Shown piece by piece: positions 7,811 to 14,381 of a stretch of 14,381 bases of DNA; position 1 is the stretch's first letter, and each line of letters opens with the position of its first letter. The translations under genes were made by a program, and so were the position numbers. The notes below the pieces were generated by a model. It did no database searches. It was not told the origin of the DNA and saw only the letters and a list, made by a program, of their open reading frames with translations. Origin of the DNA: DATCYZ01 sp036526195 (lineage in GTDB: Bacteria; Pseudomonadota; Gammaproteobacteria; Burkholderiales; SG8-39). The stretch is taken from NCBI GenBank assembly GCA_036526195.1, contig DATCYZ010000128.1, forward strand, positions 1 through 14,381, in the 5' to 3' direction.

Positions 7811-8806
7811 TCAGGACGGCCGGTCGCCCGGGAGGTACTTCATCGGATCCACCGGTTTCCCGGACTTGCGGATCTCGAAGTGAAGCTTGGGCTTGTCGCT
7901 GTCGGTGTCACCGAGCTCGGCGATGCGCTCGCCGCGCGCCACGGTCTGGCCTTCCTTGACGAGGATCTCGCGATTGTGGGCATACACGCTGTTGTAGCCC
8001 TCGTCATGCTTGATGACGATCAGCTTGCCGTAGCCGCGAATGCCGGTGCCGGTGTACATCACCCGTCCCGGAGCGGCCGCCACGACCGGATCGCCAGGCT
8101 GGCCCGCGATGTCCACGCCCTTGCTGTTCGGCTCGGAGAACCCGGCGAGCAGCTTTCCCCGGGCCGGCCACATGAACTCGATCGCACCGGATTCGCGCTC
8201 GGTCGCCGCGGGTCCCGGCGCCGGCGCTGCGGCGCGCTTCGGGTCGGCGGCAGCCACGGCGGGGGGCGATGCCGGCGCGGCGGGCGCCGCGGCAGGCGGC
8301 GGCTGGTTCAGCAAGGCCAGGTTCTCCTTCGAGTACGGCAGGCGCAGCGCCTTCGGTGCGGTGCGCATCTGGCCGTCCCCTTGCGCTGCGGTCCCGGCGC
8401 CGGGGCCGGAACCGATGGCGCGCGACTCGATGCCGCCCGCCTGCCGCGCCACGCCGACCTGAACCTCGGGCTTCGCCGGCTGGACCGGGGCGCCGGCACC
8501 CTGCGCCTCGTCCGGGGCCGTCAGGCGCAGCGACTGTCCGACGCGGATGCGCGACGGATCCTCGAGGCGGTTCCAGCGCGCGACGTCGCGGTAGTCGACG
8601 CCGTGCTCAAGCGCCACGCTGTAGAGCGTGTCGCCGCGCTTGACGACGTAGTTCGCGACTGCAGCGACCTGCGCAACCGGCTTGGCCGCCGGGGCCTTCG
8701 GCGGCACCCGGTCCACGACGGGCGCCGAGGTCGGACGGCTCGCGCAGCCGGCGGCCAGCAGCAGCACCAGAAGGCAGCACAGTCCGGTCGCACGCGCGGG
8801 TTTCAT
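7811..8806 (-). CDS. nlpD: NlpD-like lipoprotein, murein hydrolase activator (LysM plus degenerate M23)
   Basis: A 331-residue outer-membrane lipoprotein. The signal peptide ends in LLLAAGC with lipidated Cys21. A LysM peptidoglycan-binding domain covers about residues 52-97 (VVKRGDTLYSVALEHGV). A Pro/Ala-rich linker follows, then an M23/LytM domain at about 210-325. The LytM active site is degenerate: the HxGxD zinc motif reads SKGVD (His replaced by Ser), and the first His of HxH is replaced by Lys (KLHFEIR). This loss is typical of NlpD, which activates the amidase AmiC at the septum rather than cutting peptidoglycan itself. Its ATG overlaps the pcm stop by 4 bases, and surE-pcm-nlpD is a standard block. 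The usual neighbour rpoS is absent. Confidence 0.93.
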   Translation of the reverse strand: MKPARATGLCCLLVLLLAAGCASRPTSAPVVDRVPPKAPAAKPVAQVAAVANYVVKRGDTLYSVALEHGVDYRDVARWNRLEDPSRIRVGQSLRLTAPDEAQGAGAPVQPAKPEVQVGVARQAGGIESRAIGSGPGAGTAAQGDGQMRTAPKALRLPYSKENLALLNQPPPAAAPAAPASPPAVAAADPKRAAAPAPGPAATERESGAIEFMWPARGKLLAGFSEPNSKGVDIAGQPGDPVVAAAPGRVMYTGTGIRGYGKLIVIKHDEGYNSVYAHNREILVKEGQTVARGERIAELGDTDSDKPKLHFEIRKSGKPVDPMKYLPGDRPS

Positions 8807-9489
8807 CCTTTCCCGGTCTCCAGGGGAACGAAGCGCACCGGATCGAGTTCGCGTTCATCGAACCCCCGGCTCGTCCGTTCGATCAGCACCAGTCGCTGCC
8901 CGTCGCGTGTTTGCGCACGGCGTACCGGCAACACGATTCTGCCACCGACCGCGAGTTGCTGTAAGAGGGCGGCCGGCACCTCGTCCGAGGCCGCCGCGCC
9001 GATGATCGAATCGAAGGGCGCGGCGGCCTCGAGCCCGAGACCGCCGTCGCCATGCGCAAGGCGCAGGTGGGAAAGCTTGAGGCCCAGCAGATTGCGCCGC
9101 GCGCGCTCGAGCAGCGCGCCGATCCGCTCGATGGAGTAGACCTCGCTGGAGAGCTGCGCGAGCACGGCGGCCTGGTATCCGCACCCCGTGCCGACCTCCA
9201 AAACGCGCCCGAGGTCGCGGCGCCCGATCGGGCCTGCCACCAGGAATTCGATCATCCGCGCCACGACCCACGGCTGCGAGATGGTCTGTCCGAATCCGAT
9301 CGGCAGGGCCGTATCTTCGTAGGCGCGGTGCGCAAGCGCCTCCTCGACGAACAGGTGCCGCGGCACGGCGGCCATTGCGGCCAGCACGCGCGCATCCGAG
9401 ATGCCCTGCTCGCGCAGGCGCTCGATCATTCGCGCGCGCGTGCGCTGGGAGGTCATGCCGATGCCGGCAAGGTCTTTCGGCGCGCGCAT
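8803..9489 (-). CDS. pcm: Protein-L-isoaspartate O-methyltransferase
   Basis: Pcm methylates L-isoaspartyl residues in damaged cytoplasmic proteins using S-adenosylmethionine, starting their repair. The 228-residue protein has the family SAM-binding motif VLEVGTGCGYQAAVLAQL (about residues 96-113), preceded by the substrate-side signature GQTISQPWVVARM (about 67-79). The C-terminal RFVPLE is also conserved. The start is ambiguous by a few codons: GTG at 9495, ATG at 9489, or an internal ATG at 9456 (GIGMTSQR), none with a strong ribosome binding site. I chose 9489 because related proteins often have a short extension before GIGMTSQR. It lies 48 bases downstream of surE and overlaps nlpD as ATGA. 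Confidence 0.94.
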   Translation of the reverse strand: MRAPKDLAGIGMTSQRTRARMIERLREQGISDARVLAAMAAVPRHLFVEEALAHRAYEDTALPIGFGQTISQPWVVARMIEFLVAGPIGRRDLGRVLEVGTGCGYQAAVLAQLSSEVYSIERIGALLERARRNLLGLKLSHLRLAHGDGGLGLEAAAPFDSIIGAAASDEVPAALLQQLAVGGRIVLPVRRAQTRDGQRLVLIERTSRGFDERELDPVRFVPLETGKG

Positions 9490-9537
9490 GCTCACAGGGC
9501 GATCCGGTGCCCGATCACCACCGCCTCCCGCCTGCGC

Positions 9538-10341
9538 TCACCGGGCGATCCACGCGCGTACCGCGTCGAGTTGCCCGTGATGCGTCAGGTCCACCTGCAG
9601 CGGCGTGACCGAGACCCGATGGTTCTCGATGGCGTGGAAATCGGTCCCGGGACCGGCGTCCGCGGCGCCGCCCGCCGGCCCGATCCAGTAGGCCGTTTCG
9701 CCCCGCGGCGTCGTCATGCGCACCACCGGCTCGGCCTTGTGGCGGCGCCCGAGGCGCGTCACTTCCATGCCGGTGACCGCCTCTGCGGCAACGTCCGGGA
9801 CATTCACGTTCAGCAGCACGGGCTGGCGAAAAGGATCGCGGGCGAAGCGTTGCGCAAGCGACACCGCGGCCTTCACTGCAGTGGCCAAGTGGGCCTCGGA
9901 CCGGCTGACCATGGACACGGCGATGGACGGAATGCCGAGCAGGAACCCCTCGGTGGCGGCCGCGACGGTGCCTGAGTAGATCGTGTCATCCCCCATGTTC
10001 GCGCCGAGGTTGATCCCCGAAACCACCATGTCCGGAAGTTCACCGAGCAGGCCGGTCACGGCCAGGTGAACGCAGTCCGTCGGCGTGCCATTCACGTAGC
10101 GAAAGCCGTTCGCCGCCGTGCGAACCGTGAGCGGCCGGTCCAGGGTCAGTGAATTCGAGGCGCCGGACCGGTCGCGCTCGGGCGCCACCACGGTGACCTC
10201 GCCGAGCGCGCGCAAGCCCGCGGCCAGCATCGCGATGCCCGGCGAGAAATATCCGTCGTCATTTGAAACAAGGATGCGCAAAGGCTTCGCCGGCCGGGTT
10301 CCGGGGGACGGCCGGCGCGCCGCGAGCGGCCCGGGCCGCAT
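9538..10341 (-). CDS. surE: 5'/3'-nucleotidase SurE
   Basis: SurE is a cytoplasmic metal-dependent phosphatase of nucleoside monophosphates linked to stationary-phase survival. The core begins RILVSNDDGYFSPGI, with metal-binding Asp28 and Asp29, and continues with PERDRSGASNSLTL and SGINLGANMGDDTIYSGTVAAA, all family signatures. With the ATG at 10341 the protein is 267 residues and carries about 20 residues of low-complexity Arg/Pro/Ala sequence before the usual start point. The true start could instead be the GTG at 10356 or the TTG at 10281 directly before RILVSNDDG. The ATG is preferred because a GCGGA sits 7 bases upstream. It heads the surE-pcm-nlpD cluster; the 164 bases upstream to the response regulator hold no obvious terminator. 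Confidence 0.93.
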   Translation of the reverse strand: MRPGPLAARRPSPGTRPAKPLRILVSNDDGYFSPGIAMLAAGLRALGEVTVVAPERDRSGASNSLTLDRPLTVRTAANGFRYVNGTPTDCVHLAVTGLLGELPDMVVSGINLGANMGDDTIYSGTVAAATEGFLLGIPSIAVSMVSRSEAHLATAVKAAVSLAQRFARDPFRQPVLLNVNVPDVAAEAVTGMEVTRLGRRHKAEPVVRMTTPRGETAYWIGPAGGAADAGPGTDFHAIENHRVSVTPLQVDLTHHGQLDAVRAWIAR

Positions 10342-10505
10342 TCGTTGATCCGCCACAGTGCTGGATCGATGTTATCACGCGTCCCCTGGACGGGCCCCGG
10401 CCGGCGCTTGGAACCAGGGGCGAACTCGCCCTCGTCTCCACGCGTGGCCAACACGACTGCATCGACCTTTCTCTGCGCACCACCCGCCGGTGCACGCAAC
10501 TGGTT

Positions 10506-10937
10506 TCAGCCAGGCGCTGCTGCGTGATTGATGTCGAGCCAGTAGTGCACCACCTCGGTCAGCGTCCGGCTGTAGGCGTCGAAATTCACCGGCTTGACGA
10601 CGTAGCTGTTCACCCCGCAGCGATAGCTCTCCAGGACATCGCGTTCTTCCTTTGACGAGGTCAGCATGACCACCGGGATCGGGCGCGTGCGCTCGTCGTC
10701 GCGCAGGCGGCGCAGCACCTCCAAGCCATCCATGCGCGGCAATTTCAGGTCCAGCAGCACCACCCGCGGAAGCGCAACCGCACCACGGCCAGCAAACTCG
10801 CCGGTGCCGAAGACAAACTCCAGCGCACGCACGCCATCGTCGACGTGCGCCATGCGCGGAGCACGTCCGCTGCCACGCACCGCCCGCAGCGCGAGATCAG
10901 CATCGTCAGGATTGTCTTCCACCAGGAGGATGTCCAC
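10506..10937 (-). CDS. Single-domain response regulator (CheY-like receiver)
   Basis: A 143-residue protein made only of a receiver domain. The acidic pocket is Glu7-Asp8 (LLVEDNPDDADLAL), the phospho-acceptor is Asp63 in VVLLDLKLPRMDG, the switch Thr is Thr93 in VVMLTSSKEERD, and the conserved Lys is Lys115 in SYVVKPVNF. The EDNPDDADL start and the long loop before the phospho-site resemble Rcp1-type regulators that pair with phytochrome or hybrid kinases. There is no output domain, so it acts through protein contact or phosphotransfer. The GTG start at 10937 is supported by GAGGGG three bases upstream. No histidine kinase gene is visible nearby. It is divergent from the type VI secretion genes. 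Confidence 0.92.
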   Translation of the reverse strand: MDILLVEDNPDDADLALRAVRGSGRAPRMAHVDDGVRALEFVFGTGEFAGRGAVALPRVVLLDLKLPRMDGLEVLRRLRDDERTRPIPVVMLTSSKEERDVLESYRCGVNSYVVKPVNFDAYSRTLTEVVHYWLDINHAAAPG

Positions 10938-11113
10938 TTACCCCTCGTTTGCGCTCACGCTGATGCTCCCTGATCCTTCGACAATTGGACGAATTTCGCA
11001 GACGGGGCTAAACAACAGCCCATCGACACCACGAGGCGAAGCCCGATGCGGAAACTTCCGGCCAAGTCATTTTCCGGGCGTCTTGAGAACCTGTCTCATA
11101 TGAAATTTTACAT

Positions 11114-11146
11114 ACTACGAGATACGAGACAAGTTTGTCTCGTAGT
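11114..11146. promoter_or_regulatory. AT-rich palindrome with alternative pairings (operator-like)
   Basis: TACGAGACAA (11123-11132) and TTGTCTCGTA (11135-11144) form a perfect 10-base inverted repeat around a 2-base centre. An upstream near-copy of the left arm, ACTACGAGA (11114-11122), can also pair perfectly with TCTCGTAGT (11138-11146), so the element has two overlapping symmetric forms. A related TGAGA/TCTCA pair sits about 30 bases to the left (11084-11098). The layout suggests binding sites for a dimeric regulator, or a transposon-end remnant. No run of T follows, so it does not look like an intrinsic terminator. Confidence 0.45.
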
Positions 11147-11352
11147 TGGGACTTCGGGACAGTGGTCAGGCGCTGGATTTGTCGTCGGCCGCGTCCGAAA
11201 GCAGTTCATGGTCTGAATCCATGCCCTCCAGCCGGCCACGCTGATCCCCCTGAAGCGCCAAATACACAAGGCTCGAGCACGAGAACGCCCCCCGCTGTGA
11301 ATCCCTTGGCCACGGGTCTGCATCCCGGTCGCGTGGCGGGCGGCCGGGTCTG

Positions 11353-11358
11353 TACAAT
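11353..11358 (+). promoter_or_regulatory. -10-like box directly before tssL
   Basis: TACAAT matches the sigma-70 -10 consensus at five of six positions and ends only 10 bases before the tssL ATG. Transcription would then start within about 4 bases of the start codon. No recognisable -35 box lies 16-18 bases upstream, so the call is tentative. Confidence 0.35.
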
Positions 11359-11368
11359 ATTTCCCCGT

Positions 11369-13285
11369 ATGTCTGGGGGAAAACACGAGCGTGACGCAGC
11401 GCCTGACGGCGACGCCCGAAAAGCGGTGTCGTCCGGGGGTGCTGACGCGTCGCGCGAGGACGCAGCGACCAGCCCGGGCGCTGGATCCGAACCGGACGCG
11501 GAGTCCACGGTCCGCATGCCGGCCACCGGACCCGATCCCGACCCCGATGCCACCTTCAGCGGCCCGCTGACGCGCGACGATCCGGACGCGACCCTGAGCG
11601 GTCCGCTGGTCCGGGACGATCCGGAGGCAACGGTCAGCGGTCCGGTCTTTGCCGCAGGACCGGACCCCGACGCGACCGTCACGCAACCGGCGCTCCGCCC
11701 CGCGGCCGAAGACCCCGACGCCACGGTGCGCGGCGCGCTGCCCGCGCCGGACGCGGATGACACGGACACGAGCTTCCGGCCGGCGGATCTCGGCCTCACG
11801 CCGCCGGGCAAGCGCAACCCCTTCGCCCCCCTGCCCGCCACCGAGGCGATGCCGGCGGACCTCGACGCACTCGGTGGCCTGAATCCCCTGGTGGCGGCGG
11901 CCGCGCCCCTGCTGAGCGTGGCCACCCACCTGCGCGCGCTGACACGTCATCCGTCGCTGGAAACGCTGCAGGAACGGCTGGGCGCCCGCGTGCACGCGTT
12001 CGAGGCGGATCTCGCCGCCACCGACGTGGATGCCGACACCGCCGATGCGGCCTGCTTCGCGCTGTGTGCGCTGATCGACGAGGCCGCCGCGTCCGCGTCC
12101 TGGGGCGAGTCCTGGTCGCAGAATGGCATGGCGGCGCAAGTCTACGGCGTGGCCGCGGATCCGGACCGCGTGTTCTCGCTGATCGAGGACCACCTCGGCG
12201 CGCCCGACGCGCACCGCGACCTGCTCGAACTGCTCTACCTGTGCCTGTCGCTCGGTTACGAAGGACGTCATCGCGGCACCGAAGCGGGCCCCGAGACGCT
12301 CGCGGTGCTGCGCGCCCGGCTGCACAGCGCGATTCGCCGCCCGCGCAGCGACCGCGCCCTGGCGCCCGCTTCGCACGGCGCGTCGCCAACGCCCGCGCCG
12401 CAAGGCCGAGCCGCCCCGCTGTGGGCCGCGGCGATCGCGGCCTTGCTCGCGCTCGGCATCCACCAGATGTTCAGCCGGCCCGCGACGGTGGCGGTGCCGA
12501 TGGCTTCGGTTGCTCCGGCGCCGCAGGCGCCGGTCGTCGCACCCGCGCCGCAGGCGACCGGCGTCGCCCCAAAGCCCGAGGCCACCCCGGCACCGGCTGC
12601 AGCGCCGCCGCCGGTGGCCGTGGCGGCGCCAACGCCCCCGCCCGCGCCAACGACCCCCGAGCTCGCGAAAGCGCCGCCGCCCGCAGCAACCCTCCCGGCC
12701 CCTGTGCCGGTGGCCGCGACGAAACCCGAGGCTGCGCCCGCGGCGCCACCGGCGCCGATCGCGGTGCCTGCGCCGGTCGCCGCGCCGGTCGCCTCGCCAG
12801 CGCCCGCCGCGGCGCCGAAGCCGGTCGCCGCCCCGGCACCCGCTGCCACGCCACGCGCGTCCGTGCGCGCCCGCCTCGCCGACGAACTCGATCGCAAGCT
12901 GGTGCGGATCACCGGGTCCGGCGATCGCACCACCATCGAACTGCAGGAGGACCATCAGTTTGCCTCGGGCGCCGTCGAGCCCGCCGCATCGATCCGTCCC
13001 CTGCTCGCCCGCATCGCCGAAGCGCTCAACCCCCTGCCCGGCGCCATCGTGGTGCTCGGTCACGCGGACCCGGCACCGATCCGCTCCGGCGCGCACGCCT
13101 CGAACGACGCGCTATCGCTGGCACGGGCGCAGGCGGCCTCCGCGCTGATGGCCCCGAAGCTCTCCGATCCGGCGCGCCTGCGCACCGAAGGCCGTGGCGA
13201 TCGCGACCTGATCGATACCGGCACCTCGAGCGAGGCGCGCGCGCACAACCGGCGCGTGGTCATCGTCCACGAGGCCCGGCCATGA
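11369..13285 (+). CDS. tssL: Type VI secretion TssL (DotU/IcmH) with C-terminal OmpA domain and repeat-bearing N-terminus
   Basis: TssL is an inner-membrane part of the type VI membrane complex (TssJLM). The 638-residue protein has four parts. (1) A disordered acidic tail, residues 1-140, holds repeated D-P-D-A-T motifs. (2) A DotU cytoplasmic domain, about 165-330, starts NPLVAAAAPLLSVATHLR and contains CALIDEAA, WGESWSQ and DLLELLYLCLSLGYEGRHR. (3) One membrane helix, about 350-370, leads into a Pro/Ala-rich linker of about 124 residues (372-495). (4) An OmpA-like domain, about 500-638, has GHADPAPI, SLARAQAAS and HNRRVVIV and should anchor the complex to peptidoglycan. The ATG start has no Shine-Dalgarno; the frame upstream does not look coding. 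The stop overlaps tssM as ATGA. tssK and tssJ are not in the window. Confidence 0.93.
   Translation: MSGGKHERDAAPDGDARKAVSSGGADASREDAATSPGAGSEPDAESTVRMPATGPDPDPDATFSGPLTRDDPDATLSGPLVRDDPEATVSGPVFAAGPDPDATVTQPALRPAAEDPDATVRGALPAPDADDTDTSFRPADLGLTPPGKRNPFAPLPATEAMPADLDALGGLNPLVAAAAPLLSVATHLRALTRHPSLETLQERLGARVHAFEADLAATDVDADTADAACFALCALIDEAAASASWGESWSQNGMAAQVYGVAADPDRVFSLIEDHLGAPDAHRDLLELLYLCLSLGYEGRHRGTEAGPETLAVLRARLHSAIRRPRSDRALAPASHGASPTPAPQGRAAPLWAAAIAALLALGIHQMFSRPATVAVPMASVAPAPQAPVVAPAPQATGVAPKPEATPAPAAAPPPVAVAAPTPPPAPTTPELAKAPPPAATLPAPVPVAATKPEAAPAAPPAPIAVPAPVAAPVASPAPAAAPKPVAAPAPAATPRASVRARLADELDRKLVRITGSGDRTTIELQEDHQFASGAVEPAASIRPLLARIAEALNPLPGAIVVLGHADPAPIRSGAHASNDALSLARAQAASALMAPKLSDPARLRTEGRGDRDLIDTGTSSEARAHNRRVVIVHEARP
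11492..11776 (+). repeat. Coding repeat: D-P-D-A-T motif array in the TssL N-terminus
   Basis: Five clear copies of P-(D/E)-A-T-(V/L/F) have their Thr at residues 62, 75, 88, 103 and 119, the first three followed by S-G-P. Diverged copies have Thr at 47 (EPDAESTV) and 134 (DDTDTSF). Spacing is 13-16 residues. At DNA level the three central units (about 11543-11650) are similar enough to suggest tandem duplication, while synonymous differences show they are not recent. The motif resembles an FHA-domain phosphothreonine target. Confidence 0.7.
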
Positions 13286-14381
13286 GCACCGCGTCGCGCA
13301 GCGGCTTGAACGACCCCCGCCTTGCCGGCGTGGCCGCTTGGGCCGCGCTCGCGCTCGCCATCTGGGTCATCGGCGCGGGCGTGCCGGCCTGGGTTCGCGT
13401 TGCGCTGATCGCCCTCGTTCCGCTCGCCTGGATCGGCTGGCGCAGCCTGCGCGCCACGCAGGCGCGGGATGCCGCCGCACGGCAACTCGCGTCCCTGCTG
13501 CCCGAGGACGGCGCCGGCGCGACCACGGCCGCGACGCAGCCCTGGTACCTGCTCATCGGCGCGCCCGGCGTCGGCAAGTCGACGCTACTGGCGCAATCCG
13601 GCCTGCAGTTCCGCGGCGACGCGCCCGCGACCGCCCTGCCGGGCACGGGCGGCACGCGGGGCTGCGACTGGTGGGTAGCCGAAGAAGCCGTGCTGATCGA
13701 CACCGCCGGCCGCCTGACCATGCAGGACAGCGACAAGAAGGCCGACGCAGCCGCGTGGCTCGAGTTCCTCGGCACGCTGAAGGGCCTGCGCCCGAACGCG
13801 CCGCTGAACGGGGTCTTCGTCACGGTCAGCGCCTCGGACCTGATGCTGTGGAGCAAGAAGGAGCGCGAGCGCTACGCGGGCCATGTGCGCATGCGCCTCG
13901 GTGAACTGCACGCCGCGCTCATGCAGCGCCCGCCGGTCTACGTGCTGGTCACCAAGTGCGACCTGATGGCCGGCTTCTCGGACTTCTTCGCCGGACTGGA
14001 CGAGACGGCGCGCGCGCAGGTCTGGGGCACCACCTTCGCGCACGGCGAAGAGCCCGAGCCCGAGGCGATCGAAGCCCGCTGCAACCGCGCCTGCGCCGAG
14101 CTCGAGCGCACGCTCGTCGCCGAAATGCTGGACCGCCTGAACGACGTCGACGAGGCGGCGCAGCGCGGCGCGATCTTCCGCTTTCCGCAGCAGTTCCACG
14201 CCCTGCAGCCCCTGCTGGTGGAGTTCCTGCGCACCGCGTTCAATCTCCGCGTCGACCACCAGTGCCCCCTGCTGCGCGGCGTGTATTTCACCAGCGGCAC
14301 GCAAGCCGGCAGCCCGATCGACCGCGTGATGTCCGCCGTGGCGCGCGGGTTCGGCCTGGCGCGCGCCGGCGTAGCGATGCC
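13282..14381 (+). CDS. tssM: Type VI secretion TssM (IcmF), N-terminal fragment (runs off the right edge)
   Basis: The first 366 codons are present. Two membrane helices (about residues 14-35 and 38-54) are followed by the cytoplasmic NTPase-like domain. This has a Walker A motif GAPGVGKST (residues 93-101), a Walker B-like LIDTAGR with Asp140, a NKxD-like TKCD after VYVLV, and the family stretch TSGTQAGSPIDRVM near the edge. TssM spans the inner membrane and links the cytoplasmic baseplate side to the outer-membrane lipoprotein TssJ. It starts within the tssL stop (ATGA) and is presumably co-translated with its direct partner. Full-length TssM proteins are about 1100-1300 residues, so most of the periplasmic part is outside the window. 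The Walker A is intact, unlike in some homologues that lack it. Confidence 0.95.
   Translation, partial: MSTASRSGLNDPRLAGVAAWAALALAIWVIGAGVPAWVRVALIALVPLAWIGWRSLRATQARDAAARQLASLLPEDGAGATTAATQPWYLLIGAPGVGKSTLLAQSGLQFRGDAPATALPGTGGTRGCDWWVAEEAVLIDTAGRLTMQDSDKKADAAAWLEFLGTLKGLRPNAPLNGVFVTVSASDLMLWSKKERERYAGHVRMRLGELHAALMQRPPVYVLVTKCDLMAGFSDFFAGLDETARAQVWGTTFAHGEEPEPEAIEARCNRACAELERTLVAEMLDRLNDVDEAAQRGAIFRFPQQFHALQPLLVEFLRTAFNLRVDHQCPLLRGVYFTSGTQAGSPIDRVMSAVARGFGLARAGVAM

Larger units (their letters stand above)
10938..11368. other. 431-base intergenic region between the response regulator and tssL
   Basis: No convincing gene lies here. It contains a small hairpin GGGCT/AGCCC (11005-11021, 7-base loop), an AT-rich palindromic island (about 11084-11146) and a -10-like TACAAT close to tssL. 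It also has a minus-strand open stretch ending at 11166 (LQGDQRGRLEGMDSDHELL and onward) without a supported start. The stretch must hold the promoters of the two divergent genes. Its AT-rich middle differs from the surrounding high-GC DNA. Confidence 0.6.

Noticed and set aside
7880..9139. 419-codon plus-strand frame opposite nlpD and pcm
   Set aside because: It is an antisense shadow of two clear genes, with Arg/Gly-rich composition.
10383..10420. Inverted repeat CCCCTGG / CCAGGGG between the response regulator and surE
   Set aside because: The arms are only 7 bases with a loop of about 24 bases and no T run, so it does not support a terminator and could be chance in GC-rich DNA.
11135..11368. 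In-frame upstream extension of tssL by 78 codons
   Set aside because: The extension is of unlike composition (Arg/Pro/Trp/Cys-rich), crosses the palindromic island and the -10-like box, and has no ribosome binding site or family similarity.
11108..13096. 662-codon open frame on the minus strand opposite tssL
   Set aside because: Its Arg/Gly-rich repeats are the antisense reading of the Pro/Ala-rich linker; no domain is recognisable.

Overview
The window is high-GC, densely packed chromosomal DNA from a proteobacterium. The gene blocks rppH | proS-slt and surE-pcm-nlpD are typical of Gamma- and Betaproteobacteria, and the proteins read as ordinary members of those families. I cannot place the species. 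No rRNA, tRNA, CRISPR array or intact insertion sequence is visible.

Left part (1-1425, all minus strand): the 5' end of a rubrerythrin gene running off the left edge, then a CBS-domain protein gene, then rppH (RNA pyrophosphohydrolase). rppH is divergent from proS.

Central plus-strand cluster (1525-7806): proS, a small secreted SLT-type lytic transglycosylase, a DUF58 protein, a TgpA-like transglutaminase membrane protein (DUF3488) and an MltB-type lytic transglycosylase. Each junction is an overlap or a 1-base gap, so the five genes look like one translationally coupled unit joining a tRNA synthetase to four envelope genes. The MoxR ATPase that usually precedes DUF58/TgpA pairs is absent.

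Convergent minus-strand cluster (10341 down to 7811): surE, pcm and nlpD, the familiar stationary-phase/repair/cell-division block. The usual next gene, rpoS, is missing; nlpD instead ends 4 bases from the convergent mltB. Upstream on the same strand lies a single-domain CheY-like response regulator (10506-10937).

Right part (11369-14381, plus strand): the start of a type VI secretion (T6SS) operon, tssL (DotU/IcmH with a C-terminal OmpA-like peptidoglycan-binding domain) overlapping tssM (IcmF), which runs off the right edge. The notable feature is the cytoplasmic N-terminus of TssL, where a D-P-D-A-T-(V/L/F) motif recurs about every 13-16 residues. It looks like a multi-site threonine-phosphorylation/FHA-docking tail, an elaboration of the single phosphothreonine switch known in Agrobacterium TssL. 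Between the response regulator and tssL is a 431-base non-coding stretch with an AT-rich palindromic island and a -10-like box so close to the tssL start that a leaderless mRNA is possible.
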